Source: Clostridia bacterium
GTDB taxonomy: Bacteria; Bacillota; Clostridia; Oscillospirales; JAAYXM01
Assembly (NCBI GenBank): GCA_017559855.1
Contig: JAFYQP010000002.1
Coordinates: 1 to 52,600, forward strand
Length of the DNA: 52,600 nucleotides
Direction of reading: 5' to 3'
Numbering within the stretch: the stretch's first letter is position 1; each line of letters opens with the position of its first letter. A program made the translations under genes and the position numbers. Below, piece after piece: positions 6,799-15,439 of this stretch. Under the pieces are notes generated by a model. The model searched no databases. It saw only the letters and a program-made list of their open reading frames with translations, and was not told the origin of the DNA.

Positions 6799-8313
6799 GT
6801 GTTTTTTATCACTAAGATTTCTAGAAATTCAGTTTTCTATAATGTAATGACTCTTACATTTTCCAATATAGTACTTCACATCTTAGGTTTTTTATATCGT
6901 ATATTTTTAAGCCGTATGGTTGGCAGTGCAGGTATGGGCGTCTATCAACTCATCCTTCCTGCTTATTCCGTCATCTCTTCATTCTGCATCACGGGACTGA
7001 CTATGGCTACCTCACGGCTTTGTGCCCTTCACTCCGCAAACCGCAATCACCGCACCTCGCACAAGGTGGTCTCGGTTTCCGTTAAAGTATTTTTAGTCCT
7101 TTTCTTTTCCATCGCCGTTCTGATTTTATCCTTTTCCCGCTTTATTGCTACGGATATGTTGGGGGACACCCGCACAAGACTTTCACTTTTTATTATTTTG
7201 CCCTGCCTTCTTTTTACGGGGATTGAAAACATTCTCAAAAACTACTTTTTCGGCACAAGTAATTTAAAACCGCCCATTATCTCGGAACTTACAGAGCAAA
7301 TCGTTCGCTTCATTGCGGTTATTGCCCTGCTTTTTATCTTCGCACCACGGGACGCAGGACATTCCTCTGCCCTTATCATTTGCGGAATGGTAATAAGCGA
7401 GGTGATAAGCGTTTTAATTCTCTCACGGTTTTACGGAGTGCGAAAATCCGACAGTACTCCGGTTTTAAAATCCATTGGAGAGATTGCATTTCCCGTTGCT
7501 GTTTCCGCAATTTTCAACAATTTGCTCTCTGCGGCAAATTCCGTACTCATCCCAAATCGGCTTGTAGTCTACGGTTATTCCCACGATGCGGCGGTTTCCT
7601 TCTTCGGTGTTCTTTTTGGTATGACTATGCCCACGGTATGTCTGCCATTTGGTATTATCGGATCGCTGATTACCGTGATTATACCCAAGATGTCGGAACA
7701 TACGGGAAAAGTTTCATATCTGCGTCGCAAAGCGGGTAAGATAATCCATACCACAAGCCTTATCGCTCTTCCCGCCGTGTGTATTCTCATTACTTTCGGT
7801 GAGAATATATGCAAAATTATGTATGCAAATCCTTCCTCCGGTGAATATATCGTTCCTCTTTCAATCGCCGCACTTTTTTCCTTTTATCATATGAGTTTTA
7901 CCGCGGTTTTAAATGCAATAGGCTTACAACGCCGTGCAGCTTTTATATCGGTAACAGGCGGGGTTATTCAACTAGCGGGTACTTATCTTGTAGGCTGCAA
8001 GGCCATTGGCATTTACGGCTTTATCGCAGGCGATATACTATCAGCACTTTTTTGTGCCGTTTTCTCCCTCATCCCCATAATAAGGCGGTTAAAACTTCAT
8101 ATTTCCGTAGCGAATTGGTTTCTCCGCCCTATACTTTCCGCACTTAGCGGCACATTCTCAGCCAGATATATTTATTTAATTGCAATAAAAGACGGAATCA
8201 ATACAAGTTTTGCATTGATTCCGTCCCTAACGATTTTTGTTTTAGTCTATCTTATTACACTTCGCATTATGGGCACAAGTTTTATCGGTTATTTAAAAAA
8301 GCTTCAATCGTAA
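6799..8313 (+). CDS. SpoVB/MurJ-type polysaccharide flippase
   Basis: A 504-residue polytopic membrane protein of the MOP superfamily (SpoVB/MurJ/polysaccharide transporter branch), probably with 12-14 spans. Such proteins flip lipid-linked wall precursors outward. Family-like segments include FSNIVLHILGFLYRIFLSRM near the N-terminus, GSAGMGVYQLILPAYS, and PIISELTEQIVRF. The start is uncertain: a GTG at 6799 touches the purine-rich AGAGGGGGG, and no ATG with a ribosome site follows until the first span. The 3' end overlaps the end of the facing gene by 32 bases, with no terminator. A second, only distantly similar member lies at 47345-48958. The substrate cannot be told from sequence. Confidence 0.85.
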   Translation: MFFITKISRNSVFYNVMTLTFSNIVLHILGFLYRIFLSRMVGSAGMGVYQLILPAYSVISSFCITGLTMATSRLCALHSANRNHRTSHKVVSVSVKVFLVLFFSIAVLILSFSRFIATDMLGDTRTRLSLFIILPCLLFTGIENILKNYFFGTSNLKPPIISELTEQIVRFIAVIALLFIFAPRDAGHSSALIICGMVISEVISVLILSRFYGVRKSDSTPVLKSIGEIAFPVAVSAIFNNLLSAANSVLIPNRLVVYGYSHDAAVSFFGVLFGMTMPTVCLPFGIIGSLITVIIPKMSEHTGKVSYLRRKAGKIIHTTSLIALPAVCILITFGENICKIMYANPSSGEYIVPLSIAALFSFYHMSFTAVLNAIGLQRRAAFISVTGGVIQLAGTYLVGCKAIGIYGFIAGDILSALFCAVFSLIPIIRRLKLHISVANWFLRPILSALSGTFSARYIYLIAIKDGINTSFALIPSLTIFVLVYLITLRIMGTSFIGYLKKLQS

Positions 8314-9565
8314 CGGTAAGTATCTTTTCCTCATTCGGTTTGAGATAAAGCAAGTTTTTCTTAGTATTCAGTGCATCGGGGGCTGCACTCCACGGTTCGG
8401 CACAGGCGTATTTTGCGTCCTCCGGTGAAAAGAAAACGTACGCATTGTAGTTCTCGTCTGCAACAACCTTCACAGAATGACCGAGCCCCGTATCAAGTGT
8501 TACGGTTTTAGATGTTATATCATCTACCACAAAATCGGGTTCTTTGTCAAAACTAAATTTTCTCTCCCCCATAAGGGCTGTGCACTTTTCACGCAGTGCG
8601 TTGAAATACGGGTGTACGCCGCTTGAGAATGGCATAACCTCATTTGATAAATTCTTGAATTTCTGGGTTACGGTAAGTTTATCGCCCTTTAGTGTATAGG
8701 TATATTCAACGGAAAAATCAAAAGGATATTTCTTTTTTGTTTCCTCATTGCTATCAAGGCGAATTGTGAGGGATGCCCCGTCCTTTACGTCCGTTGACAC
8801 AAATTCCCACGCAAGGGCACGTGCAACACCGTGAATATCAAGTTCGTAGGTTTTGCCAAAAAGGTCATACTTTCCGTCGGTCAGACGTCCGCAAATCGGG
8901 AAAAGTATTGGCATACCGCCACGAACTTTTGATTTTTCATCGTTTAGCGTGTCCCAATTCATAAAGATTATATCACGAGAAATTGCGTAGAACGTGGTAA
9001 GGATTCCACCGCGTTTGACCGCAATGGAAGCACTTGTTCCTGCATTTTCATCATAGAGTTCCACACTCGCCCACCTGTCGTCTTTTTTAACCGTACGATA
9101 GCCGGAGAGGGCGGTTTTATAAACCTTTGTTTTCAAATTGTGTGCAGGATCAACCGTGTCGCACACAAGTGTCCAACCTAATTTTTCATAATATTTCGAG
9201 GTGTGCTCGGTACGCAGATAAAGGGTGTCAAAGCCTGATGCCTTCGCACGTTTTCTTATGTGCAGTATAAGTGCACGGGCAATGCTCCTGCCACGCATTT
9301 CGGGCAGAACATAGAGCGAGCCCATCCACGGGGTAAACTCACTTCCCGCAAGATTATTGTCATAATACGCGATAGTTCCCACCGGTTTATCATCAATTAC
9401 TGCAACGTAGGTGTGGGGTACAGACTCTTTGGTTTGACGCACAAGTTTTTCCCGTGTCTGCTCTAAAGTAACCGTAGGGCGGTCTACTTTACAAAACTCA
9501 GTCCATGTCCAATTTGCAACTACGTCGATATATTCGGGATGATCGCAAAGTGATACAATTTTCAT
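8282..9565 (-). CDS. GNAT acetyltransferase fused to aldose 1-epimerase-like domain
   Basis: A 427-residue protein with two unrelated domains. Residues 1-150 form a GNAT N-acetyltransferase (YVAVIDDKPVGTIAYYD, then the acetyl-CoA loop around RGRSIARAL and the SKYYEKLGW end). Residues 155-427 are a galactose-mutarotase-like sandwich of the LacX/YeaD sort (GRLTDGKYDLFG, His245 in DIHGVAR, His318 in GVHPYF, probable base Glu390 in CAEPWSAAPDALN). The frame is unbroken across the join. The ATG at 9565 follows GGAGAG; an ATG at 9583 lies upstream of that site. It is the last gene of the leftward ricT operon or a separate unit after a hairpin. Acetyl acceptor and sugar are unknown. Confidence 0.85.
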   Translation of the reverse strand: MKIVSLCDHPEYIDVVANWTWTEFCKVDRPTVTLEQTREKLVRQTKESVPHTYVAVIDDKPVGTIAYYDNNLAGSEFTPWMGSLYVLPEMRGRSIARALILHIRKRAKASGFDTLYLRTEHTSKYYEKLGWTLVCDTVDPAHNLKTKVYKTALSGYRTVKKDDRWASVELYDENAGTSASIAVKRGGILTTFYAISRDIIFMNWDTLNDEKSKVRGGMPILFPICGRLTDGKYDLFGKTYELDIHGVARALAWEFVSTDVKDGASLTIRLDSNEETKKKYPFDFSVEYTYTLKGDKLTVTQKFKNLSNEVMPFSSGVHPYFNALREKCTALMGERKFSFDKEPDFVVDDITSKTVTLDTGLGHSVKVVADENYNAYVFFSPEDAKYACAEPWSAAPDALNTKKNLLYLKPNEEKILTVTIEAFLNNR

Positions 9566-9586
9566 AGTACTCTCTCCGTTCATATG

Positions 9587-9613
9587 AAAATAAGGGGCAA
9601 TGCCCCTTATTTT
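9587..9613 (-). terminator. Terminator after ricT
   Basis: AAAATAAGGGGCA at 9587-9599 pairs with TGCCCCTTATTTT at 9601-9613, so the loop is effectively CAATG. The hairpin starts at the ricT stop codon. It lies between ricT and the GNAT-mutarotase gene, so the latter may depend on read-through. Confidence 0.8.
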
Positions 9614-10575
9614 TAATTATTGTTATTCGGTTTCTTGGGGAAATGACGGCGACGACGGCGGAAAGTGGGTTTCTTCTGTTCACTACTCTCATCTGCCACC
9701 TTTTCTGCAGGTTCTGCGACAGTTGAGATTTCTTCTTCCTTCTCCTCTATCCTCTTGGGGCAACCCTTACCCTTGGGGCAAAGTTCGCACTTGTCATATA
9801 CACGAGGTGCAAGTTCGGTTGAATCATCAAGACGCACCTTGAGTTTTCCGCGAAGGAGGTTTACGTCAACTACGGTTCCCGGACCGTCGGGAGTCTCTAC
9901 TGCGGCATCCACTCTTGGTGTGGTGCGGTTCAGGTCCTCATATGCTTCCTGCTCATACTTGAGGCAACACATAAGTCGGCCACAAGTGCCGGAAATTTTC
10001 GTGGGGTTAAGGGACAGATTCTGCTCCTTTGCCATTTTAATTGATACCGGCTGGAAATCATCAAGGAAACTTGAACAGCAGAAGGGGCGACCGCAAATAC
10101 CGAGGCCGCCTAAAAGCCTTGCCTCATCACGGACACCAACCTGACGAAGTTCGATTCGTGTTTTGAAAATGGACGCCAAATCACGGACAAGTTCACGGAA
10201 ATCCACCCTGCCGTCGGCAGTAAATTGGAATAAAAGTTTACTGCGGTCGAAGGTGCATTCCACGTCAATAACCTTCATTTCAAGATTATGTTCAACTACT
10301 TTTTCCTGACAGATTTTAAGAGCCTCTGCCTCTTTTTCCTTGTTCTTTGCAAGGGTTTCGCAATCCTCATCTGTCGCCGCACGAACCACCCTTTTAAGCG
10401 GTTCCACAACCTCTTCATCGGGGATTTCGTAGTTACCCTCGGCAACGTAGCCGTATTCCAGACCACGGGAGGTTTCAACGATTACCTCATCATTTTTCTT
10501 GTATATTTTTCCGCAGGGGTCGAAGGAATACACCCTGCCCAATTCTTTAAAACGAACACCGACTATTTCCCTCAA
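9613..10575 (-). CDS. ricT: RicT (YaaT), PSP1-domain regulator of RNA processing
   Basis: A 320-residue PSP1-domain protein. In Bacillus RicT joins RicA and RicF in the iron-sulphur Y-complex that steers RNase Y mRNA cleavage and affects sporulation and competence. The cysteine-rich signature is complete: GGLGICGRPFCCSSFLDDF near residues 155-173 and GTCGRLMCCLKYEQEAYE near 195-212. A further CELCPKGKGCPK follows, then a low-complexity tail with a run of Arg and four Asn. The ATG follows AGGAGG. It lies 18 bases after holB; ricT next to holB is the usual Firmicute order. RicA and RicF are not in the window. Confidence 0.93.
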   Translation of the reverse strand: MREIVGVRFKELGRVYSFDPCGKIYKKNDEVIVETSRGLEYGYVAEGNYEIPDEEVVEPLKRVVRAATDEDCETLAKNKEKEAEALKICQEKVVEHNLEMKVIDVECTFDRSKLLFQFTADGRVDFRELVRDLASIFKTRIELRQVGVRDEARLLGGLGICGRPFCCSSFLDDFQPVSIKMAKEQNLSLNPTKISGTCGRLMCCLKYEQEAYEDLNRTTPRVDAAVETPDGPGTVVDVNLLRGKLKVRLDDSTELAPRVYDKCELCPKGKGCPKRIEEKEEEISTVAEPAEKVADESSEQKKPTFRRRRRHFPKKPNNNN

Positions 10576-10593
10576 AACATAGTCCTCCTTTTT

Positions 10594-11457
10594 CTACATC
10601 AATGCACCGGATATTTGCACCGCACATTTCGCCACAACGTGGGCAACACCCACATTGCGTAAAATCAGTGCACGTGCATCACGCAGTACATCCATTATTT
10701 CAACAATTTCCTGTGCGGAGATTTTCGAGATATTATCACTTACATGGTCGTCTACAAGCATCTCGCACCGACTCACGGATTTTACCATTCCGTCACGCAT
10801 AAGCATTGTAACACAAGAGATGATTTCATGCATCTCATCCCTCTTTTTCTTCTCACAGGCGATAAACGCCTTTAGAATTTCAATCTCACTTCTCTCACCG
10901 ATTGCACGGACGATTGCACGGGCAGATTCCAACGTCTCATCGTCAACTCCGCAACTCTCACTTTTTTCCATAAGTTTAAGATGTGTAACACGGGAGAGTA
11001 CTGTTGTGAGCAGACTATTATGATTATAACACAAAAGTATAAAGGTTGTAAATCTCGGCGGCTCCTCTAAAATTTTAAGGAGTGCGTCCTGTGCCTCTTG
11101 TGTCATTTTATCACTGTCGCATATTACGTATACCTTTTTTTCACCGTCATTGGGAAGAAGATATGCGTCACGCCTGATTGCACGGATTTCGTCAACCTTG
11201 ATTGAACTGCCCTCGCACTCTTTCCAGATTATATCGGGGTGAATACCCGCCTCTGCTTTCTTACACGCATTACACGTATCGCAAGGCGAATTTTCACCTG
11301 TACACACAATTGCACCGGAAAGTGTTTTTGCAAGATTTCTTTTTTCCTCCTCATCACTTCCCGAAATGAGGAATGCGTGAGGCACGGTTTTACCGTTAAA
11401 CGCCGCGGTCAGGTAGTCCCTGACACGGGGGTTTCCGCTGAATTTCTCAAAACCCAT
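10594..11457 (-). CDS. holB: DNA polymerase III delta-prime subunit
   Basis: A 287-residue clamp-loader subunit that opens the sliding clamp with delta and tau/gamma. Its zinc site has Cys at 52, 59, 62 and 65, the same spacing as in the E. coli protein. The P-loop region (SGSDEEEKRNLAK) is degenerate, as expected for a subunit that does not hydrolyse ATP. A QDALLKILEEPP motif (SRC region: LLTTVLSRV) completes the AAA+ core. The start ATG overlaps the darA stop by one base (TGATG), so translation is coupled. The C-terminal collar is short and diverged. Confidence 0.92.
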   Translation of the reverse strand: MGFEKFSGNPRVRDYLTAAFNGKTVPHAFLISGSDEEEKRNLAKTLSGAIVCTGENSPCDTCNACKKAEAGIHPDIIWKECEGSSIKVDEIRAIRRDAYLLPNDGEKKVYVICDSDKMTQEAQDALLKILEEPPRFTTFILLCYNHNSLLTTVLSRVTHLKLMEKSESCGVDDETLESARAIVRAIGERSEIEILKAFIACEKKKRDEMHEIISCVTMLMRDGMVKSVSRCEMLVDDHVSDNISKISAQEIVEIMDVLRDARALILRNVGVAHVVAKCAVQISGALM

Positions 11458-11780
11458 CAGAACTTTTCAAACCTTTCTACGTCGAGGACAAACACCGTTG
11501 CACCGCCAACGTTTACCTCAACGGGTGCGGTCGGGAAGAAACACATACCGATTTCACTTGTGGAGGGTAAAAGTTGCTTTCTGCTATGTGAAAACTCGTT
11601 AATGGTGTCAAGCACGTCGGGCACTTTATCTTCTTCCACACCGATAATAACCGTTGTATTACCGGTCTTTAAAAATCCGCCGGTTGTGGCAAGACGGGTA
11701 ACAGAGTATTTTTTCTTCATAAGTTCGTTTATAACTTCGTTTGCATCGTCTGCATTGATAATAGCAAGTACCAATTTCAT
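11457..11780 (-). CDS. darA: DarA/PstA cyclic-di-AMP receptor (YaaQ family)
   Basis: A 107-residue PII-like protein of the DUF970 family. Homologues bind cyclic-di-AMP as trimers; their downstream target is not established. Signature: MKLVLAIINADDANEVINEL at the N-terminus, then TTGGFLKTGNTT, the ligand-binding loop, and IGVEEDKVPDVLD. The ribosome site AAGGAGG lies inside the end of speA, two bases separating the genes. Neighbours holB and ricT are as in Bacillus, but tmk, normally just upstream, is missing. Confidence 0.93.
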   Translation of the reverse strand: MKLVLAIINADDANEVINELMKKKYSVTRLATTGGFLKTGNTTVIIGVEEDKVPDVLDTINEFSHSRKQLLPSTSEIGMCFFPTAPVEVNVGGATVFVLDVERFEKF

Positions 11781-11781
11781 A

Positions 11782-13155
11782 TTATGTATCCTCCTTTATT
11801 ACAAGTATTAAATCCTCATCATCAAAGCCGTTATGATATAAATACGGCAAAAACTCGTCTTCTATAACCTCGCCCATTGCTATAACCGGAATGCCCGGCG
11901 GGTATGGACTGATATTCGCCGCCGCAATTCTGCCACCTGCATTTTTGAGCATTATCCGCTCACACTCCCGCTTCATTACCTCATGGGGTGAGAGTTTAAC
12001 GCAAGGGGCTTTGTGTGACACGGTTTCGGCGGAAATCGCCTCTCCCCGTCGCTCTTCAAGCGCGATTATGGAATTTAAGAGAATATCAAGTTCCTCCTCA
12101 GTATCGGCAGGAGTAATTATAAAAAGAACCTGACGCTCATCCGCCATTTCGCAGACCACTTTGTATTCATCTTCCAGAATCCGTGCCGCAACATAACCGG
12201 ATATCCCTGCACCACTCGTCATAACGCAAAGGCGTAGCGGATCACCGTCAGGAAAATCAAGAGCGGTAAATATTCCTCTTTTGTTTATTATATCACGAAT
12301 TTCGTGTATCTTCTCAATATGTTTTTTGCAGACTTCCCTGCCCTCGTTTTCCATATAATCACGGGCAAGGTCAATGGATGCCATAATCTGATATGACGGA
12401 CTGCTTGTGCCGAAGATTGACATTTTCTGGCGTATCTCGTAATCACGAAAAGTCTTTCCTGCGGTAAGGAGTGCCGCCTGACCGAGAGCGGGTAGCGTTT
12501 TATGCAGAGAGCAAACCGCAAGGTCAGCCCCCCGTGACACCGCAGAGCCTTTACCCGAAATGAAAGGAAAATGTGCACCGTGTGCTTCATCAACTAAGAG
12601 CAACACGCCCCTTTCATGGCAAACTTCCGCAATTTTTTCAATATCGGTACAAATACCGTAATAGGTCGGACTTGTTAAAATAAAAGCACCGATTTCCTCG
12701 TCTTTTTCAAGTGCCGCCGAAACGGCATCGGTTGTGTATGCCGTGGCAATACCGTGTTTTTTATCAAATTCCGGATAAATGTAAACCGGCTCTAAGTCAA
12801 GAAGTCCCAACGCGTTATAAACGCTCTTATGAGAGCCTCGATCAACTAAAACTTTACCCGTCCGCATACGGACAAGAGACAACATCGTATGTATTCCCAT
12901 TGTGGCACCGCCGGTTAAAAAGAAGGCGTTTTCACAACCCCAAGCAGATGCACACCTATCCTCCGCATCGAAGATTGGATACACCCCGTCGTATAAGTTC
13001 CCCGTACCATAGAGTTCGGTAAAATCTATTGCACAGGAGGTGCTTAAAACACTCGCCGGAATGGGTTTTCCTTTGTGTCCCGGCATATGAAAGCGGATTG
13101 TACCCGCATCATTACGCTCTTTTAAAACATTGTAAAGGGGTAGGTCACGTTTCAT
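11782..13155 (-). CDS. Orn/Lys/Arg decarboxylase-family PLP enzyme (YaaO/SpeA type)
   Basis: A 457-residue fold-type I PLP enzyme. The family decarboxylates basic amino acids to polyamines or their precursors. The N-terminus RFHMPGHKGKPIPAS is typical, followed by FFLTGGATMGIHTM (phosphate cup), Asp189 in DEAHGAHFP and the PLP lysine Lys219 in CSLHKTLPALGQ. The chain lacks the long N-terminal wing domain of E. coli inducible enzymes and matches the shorter YaaO/SpeA form. Substrate (Arg, Lys or Orn) cannot be set from sequence. It sits between alr and darA in one operon, with 11 bases to alr. The yaaO-darA-holB-ricT order is conserved apart from missing tmk and yaaR. Confidence 0.9.
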   Translation of the reverse strand: MKRDLPLYNVLKERNDAGTIRFHMPGHKGKPIPASVLSTSCAIDFTELYGTGNLYDGVYPIFDAEDRCASAWGCENAFFLTGGATMGIHTMLSLVRMRTGKVLVDRGSHKSVYNALGLLDLEPVYIYPEFDKKHGIATAYTTDAVSAALEKDEEIGAFILTSPTYYGICTDIEKIAEVCHERGVLLLVDEAHGAHFPFISGKGSAVSRGADLAVCSLHKTLPALGQAALLTAGKTFRDYEIRQKMSIFGTSSPSYQIMASIDLARDYMENEGREVCKKHIEKIHEIRDIINKRGIFTALDFPDGDPLRLCVMTSGAGISGYVAARILEDEYKVVCEMADERQVLFIITPADTEEELDILLNSIIALEERRGEAISAETVSHKAPCVKLSPHEVMKRECERIMLKNAGGRIAAANISPYPPGIPVIAMGEVIEDEFLPYLYHNGFDDEDLILVIKEDT

Positions 13156-13166
13156 AAAATCCCTCG

Positions 13167-14261
13167 TTAAATATATTTACGCACAACGTTTGCGTTGACA
13201 TAAAGGGGGTTTACCTTAAATTGCACGTTGTCTCCAACCTTACAGGTAAGGTCGGTTATATCAACAACGGTATGAAGCATACCGATATGTCCAAGTACCC
13301 TTGCACGTTTACCGTTTACCGTAACGTAAACCTTTTCTCCCGAAAGAGTGCGTTTTATATCCTGCAGGACGTAACGCACACCGTCACGGAATCTGTAGGT
13401 GTCACGGATTTTCTCAACGCCGAAGCCGTGACTGTACCCCAGGGGAATAATTGCGATTTTTTTAGGGCTTTTTGCACGGTATGCACCGCCATATCCCACG
13501 GTTGCACCCTTTTCAAGCCAACGGATTTCGCAAATCTCACTTTCTAAATAGCCGATTCTGTTAAGTCCGGTTTTGCAAGGATATGGTATCCTTCCGGTAA
13601 ATGCAGAGCCGATTCGCACCGCATCTAAAAAATCCATATCCGAAAAACGGTAAAAGGCACTTGAATTTGCAAAATGCACACATCCGGCTTCATAACCGCG
13701 ACGTTTAAGTTCCGCAACAAGAGCCTTAAAACTCTCTATCTGTGCAAGAGTTTTTTTCTTACTGCCGAATGCCGCATTTAGGTGGGTATAAATACCCAGC
13801 GGTTCGATATTATCCATATAATCGTAAACCGCACCGATTTTTTCAATATCGTTTAGCAGATATCCGTATCTGCCCATACCTGTATCTATTTTTATATGCA
13901 CTTTCGCTTTCGTGCCGAGGCGTCCTGCAATTCCGTTTATTGTAACCGCATCCTCGTTTGAGCCCACGGTAAGGATTGCATTATGCCGTAAAAGTTCCTC
14001 AATTTCTCCGGGAATTGCGGTGGCACGGATCATTAAAATTTCACAGTCAATACCCGCCTCACGGAGTGCCGCAACCTCATATGGTTCGGTAACCGCAAGA
14101 GCGTTTATGCCGCAAGTTACAAGAATTTTAGCGTAGGTGCAAAGACCAAAACCGTAGCCGTCACCTTTTATTACCGCGTAAATTTTGCGACTTGCTGCTT
14201 TTGCAATAATTTGCTTTATATTGTCGTGAAGTTTTTCTGCCTCTATAACAAATGCATTCAT
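13167..14261 (-). CDS. alr: Alanine racemase
   Basis: A 364-residue PLP enzyme that makes D-alanine for peptidoglycan. The PLP lysine is Lys32 in IYAVIKGDGYGFG and the second catalytic base is Tyr257 in VGYGGAYRAKS, followed by IAIIPLGYSHGFG. HIKIDTGMGRYG (residues 122-133) is the barrel signature. The family also includes serine racemases, but no extra membrane domain is present. It lies seven bases after femX, so D-Ala supply and peptide cross-bridge building are co-transcribed. Confidence 0.92.
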   Translation of the reverse strand: MNAFVIEAEKLHDNIKQIIAKAASRKIYAVIKGDGYGFGLCTYAKILVTCGINALAVTEPYEVAALREAGIDCEILMIRATAIPGEIEELLRHNAILTVGSNEDAVTINGIAGRLGTKAKVHIKIDTGMGRYGYLLNDIEKIGAVYDYMDNIEPLGIYTHLNAAFGSKKKTLAQIESFKALVAELKRRGYEAGCVHFANSSAFYRFSDMDFLDAVRIGSAFTGRIPYPCKTGLNRIGYLESEICEIRWLEKGATVGYGGAYRAKSPKKIAIIPLGYSHGFGVEKIRDTYRFRDGVRYVLQDIKRTLSGEKVYVTVNGKRARVLGHIGMLHTVVDITDLTCKVGDNVQFKVNPLYVNANVVRKYI

Positions 14262-14268
14262 ATTATCC

Positions 14269-15330
14269 CTACTTCTTCTTATTCTTTAACATAAACAGGT
14301 TCTTGCGAAGTCTGCGGAACACTTTTTCGCCCTTGTTTACCGCAAACTCAACCGCAGGTTTGAAGATTAAGTCAAACTCACCCACAAATTCGGTAAAATC
14401 ACCGTTAAAGCCCTTTTTGAAACGGTAAAGACCGTATAAAGGATTGTCCTCGGAAAGGTCGCCCGAAACACCGCGGAAATCGTATATTCTGCAGCCATTC
14501 TCAATTGACCACTTTATCATATTCCATTGTAGCAGGTAGTTTGGCATAAGGTTTCTGTGCTCATTTGAAGATGCACCGTATAAGTACCACACTTTATCAC
14601 CGTATAAAATCGCAAGTGTACCTGCAATTGCAACACCATCGGAGTACGCCATATAAAGACGGGCATTCTCCCCTAAATTGTCGAGCATATTGGCAAAATA
14701 CGCCTCGTTTCTTACCACGAAGCCGTCACGCACACCGGTTTCAAGCATAATGCGTGAAAAGTCCGGCACCGCTTCCTTGCCCATAATTTTAACCTCGACA
14801 CCTTTACGCTCCGCAACACGGATATTATAACGGGTTTTTGAATGGAAAAGTGCGAAAACCTCGTCCTCTGTCTTTCCCTCAACGTTTAAACGAAATACAA
14901 ATCTGGGCTGGATACCCGAAAAGTTCTTGCCGGTGTCCAAATGCTTATAGCCGAGGCTTTTCATCATTTCAGCAAATTCAGTATCGGATGCAAGTACGTC
15001 CGGATCAATTTTAAGAGAATATGCCTTATACTTTTTAGCAAGTTGTTTTGCACCCTCGGTCAGGTCGGAAACCACGTCTTTATCGTGAATATCGCAAACC
15101 GGACCGCGTCCTGCGTACATAAGCGTATAAGGAAGATACGGTACTTTACGGATTAAAACACTCATGGCACCACGGATATTTCCGTCATTATCCTTTGAAA
15201 GAATAGCCTCCCATTTCCATTCGGGTTTTTGCTTTGACCACATGGAAGACTGCATAAAATGGCCCTTGGGATGAGCCGCAACAAAAGCGTCATATACCGC
15301 AATATTTTCAGTATTTACAAATTCAATCAT
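14269..15330 (-). CDS. FemABX-family peptidoglycan bridge aminoacyltransferase
   Basis: A 353-residue protein built of two GNAT-like lobes. FemABX enzymes add amino acids from aminoacyl-tRNA to the lipid II stem peptide. Typical segments are GHFMQSSMWSKQKPEWKWE at the start, the FHSKTRYNIRVAERKGVEV motif in the middle, and LYGASSNEHRNLMPNYLLQW then YDFRGVSGDLSEDNPLYGLY near the end. It is the first gene of the leftward operon, behind a clear promoter. The amino acid added cannot be told. Pairing with alr fits a role in wall synthesis. Confidence 0.9.
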   Translation of the reverse strand: MIEFVNTENIAVYDAFVAAHPKGHFMQSSMWSKQKPEWKWEAILSKDNDGNIRGAMSVLIRKVPYLPYTLMYAGRGPVCDIHDKDVVSDLTEGAKQLAKKYKAYSLKIDPDVLASDTEFAEMMKSLGYKHLDTGKNFSGIQPRFVFRLNVEGKTEDEVFALFHSKTRYNIRVAERKGVEVKIMGKEAVPDFSRIMLETGVRDGFVVRNEAYFANMLDNLGENARLYMAYSDGVAIAGTLAILYGDKVWYLYGASSNEHRNLMPNYLLQWNMIKWSIENGCRIYDFRGVSGDLSEDNPLYGLYRFKKGFNGDFTEFVGEFDLIFKPAVEFAVNKGEKVFRRLRKNLFMLKNKKK

Positions 15331-15364
15331 GGTAATATATCCCCCATTATCATCTTCTGATTAT

Positions 15365-15393
15365 ATAATACCATTTTTTAATCGTTTAGTCAA
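15365..15393 (-). promoter_or_regulatory. Sigma-A-type promoter of the femX-alr-speA-darA-holB-ricT operon
   Basis: Read leftward: TTGACT (complement of 15388-15393), 17 bases, then TATTAT (complement of 15365-15370). The transcript would start about 28 bases before the femX ATG. Confidence 0.75.
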
Positions 15394-15409
15394 AGCAAAT
15401 ATGTAGTTT

Positions 15410-15439
15410 AGGAGAAAATCCTTAAGAGAATTTTCTCCT
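15410..15439. repeat. Inverted repeat over the CBS-protein stop codon
   Basis: AGGAGAAAAT at 15410-15419 pairs with ATTTTCTCCT at 15430-15439. It covers the end of the CBS gene. There is no T run after it on the minus strand, so it is at best a weak terminator. Confidence 0.45.
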
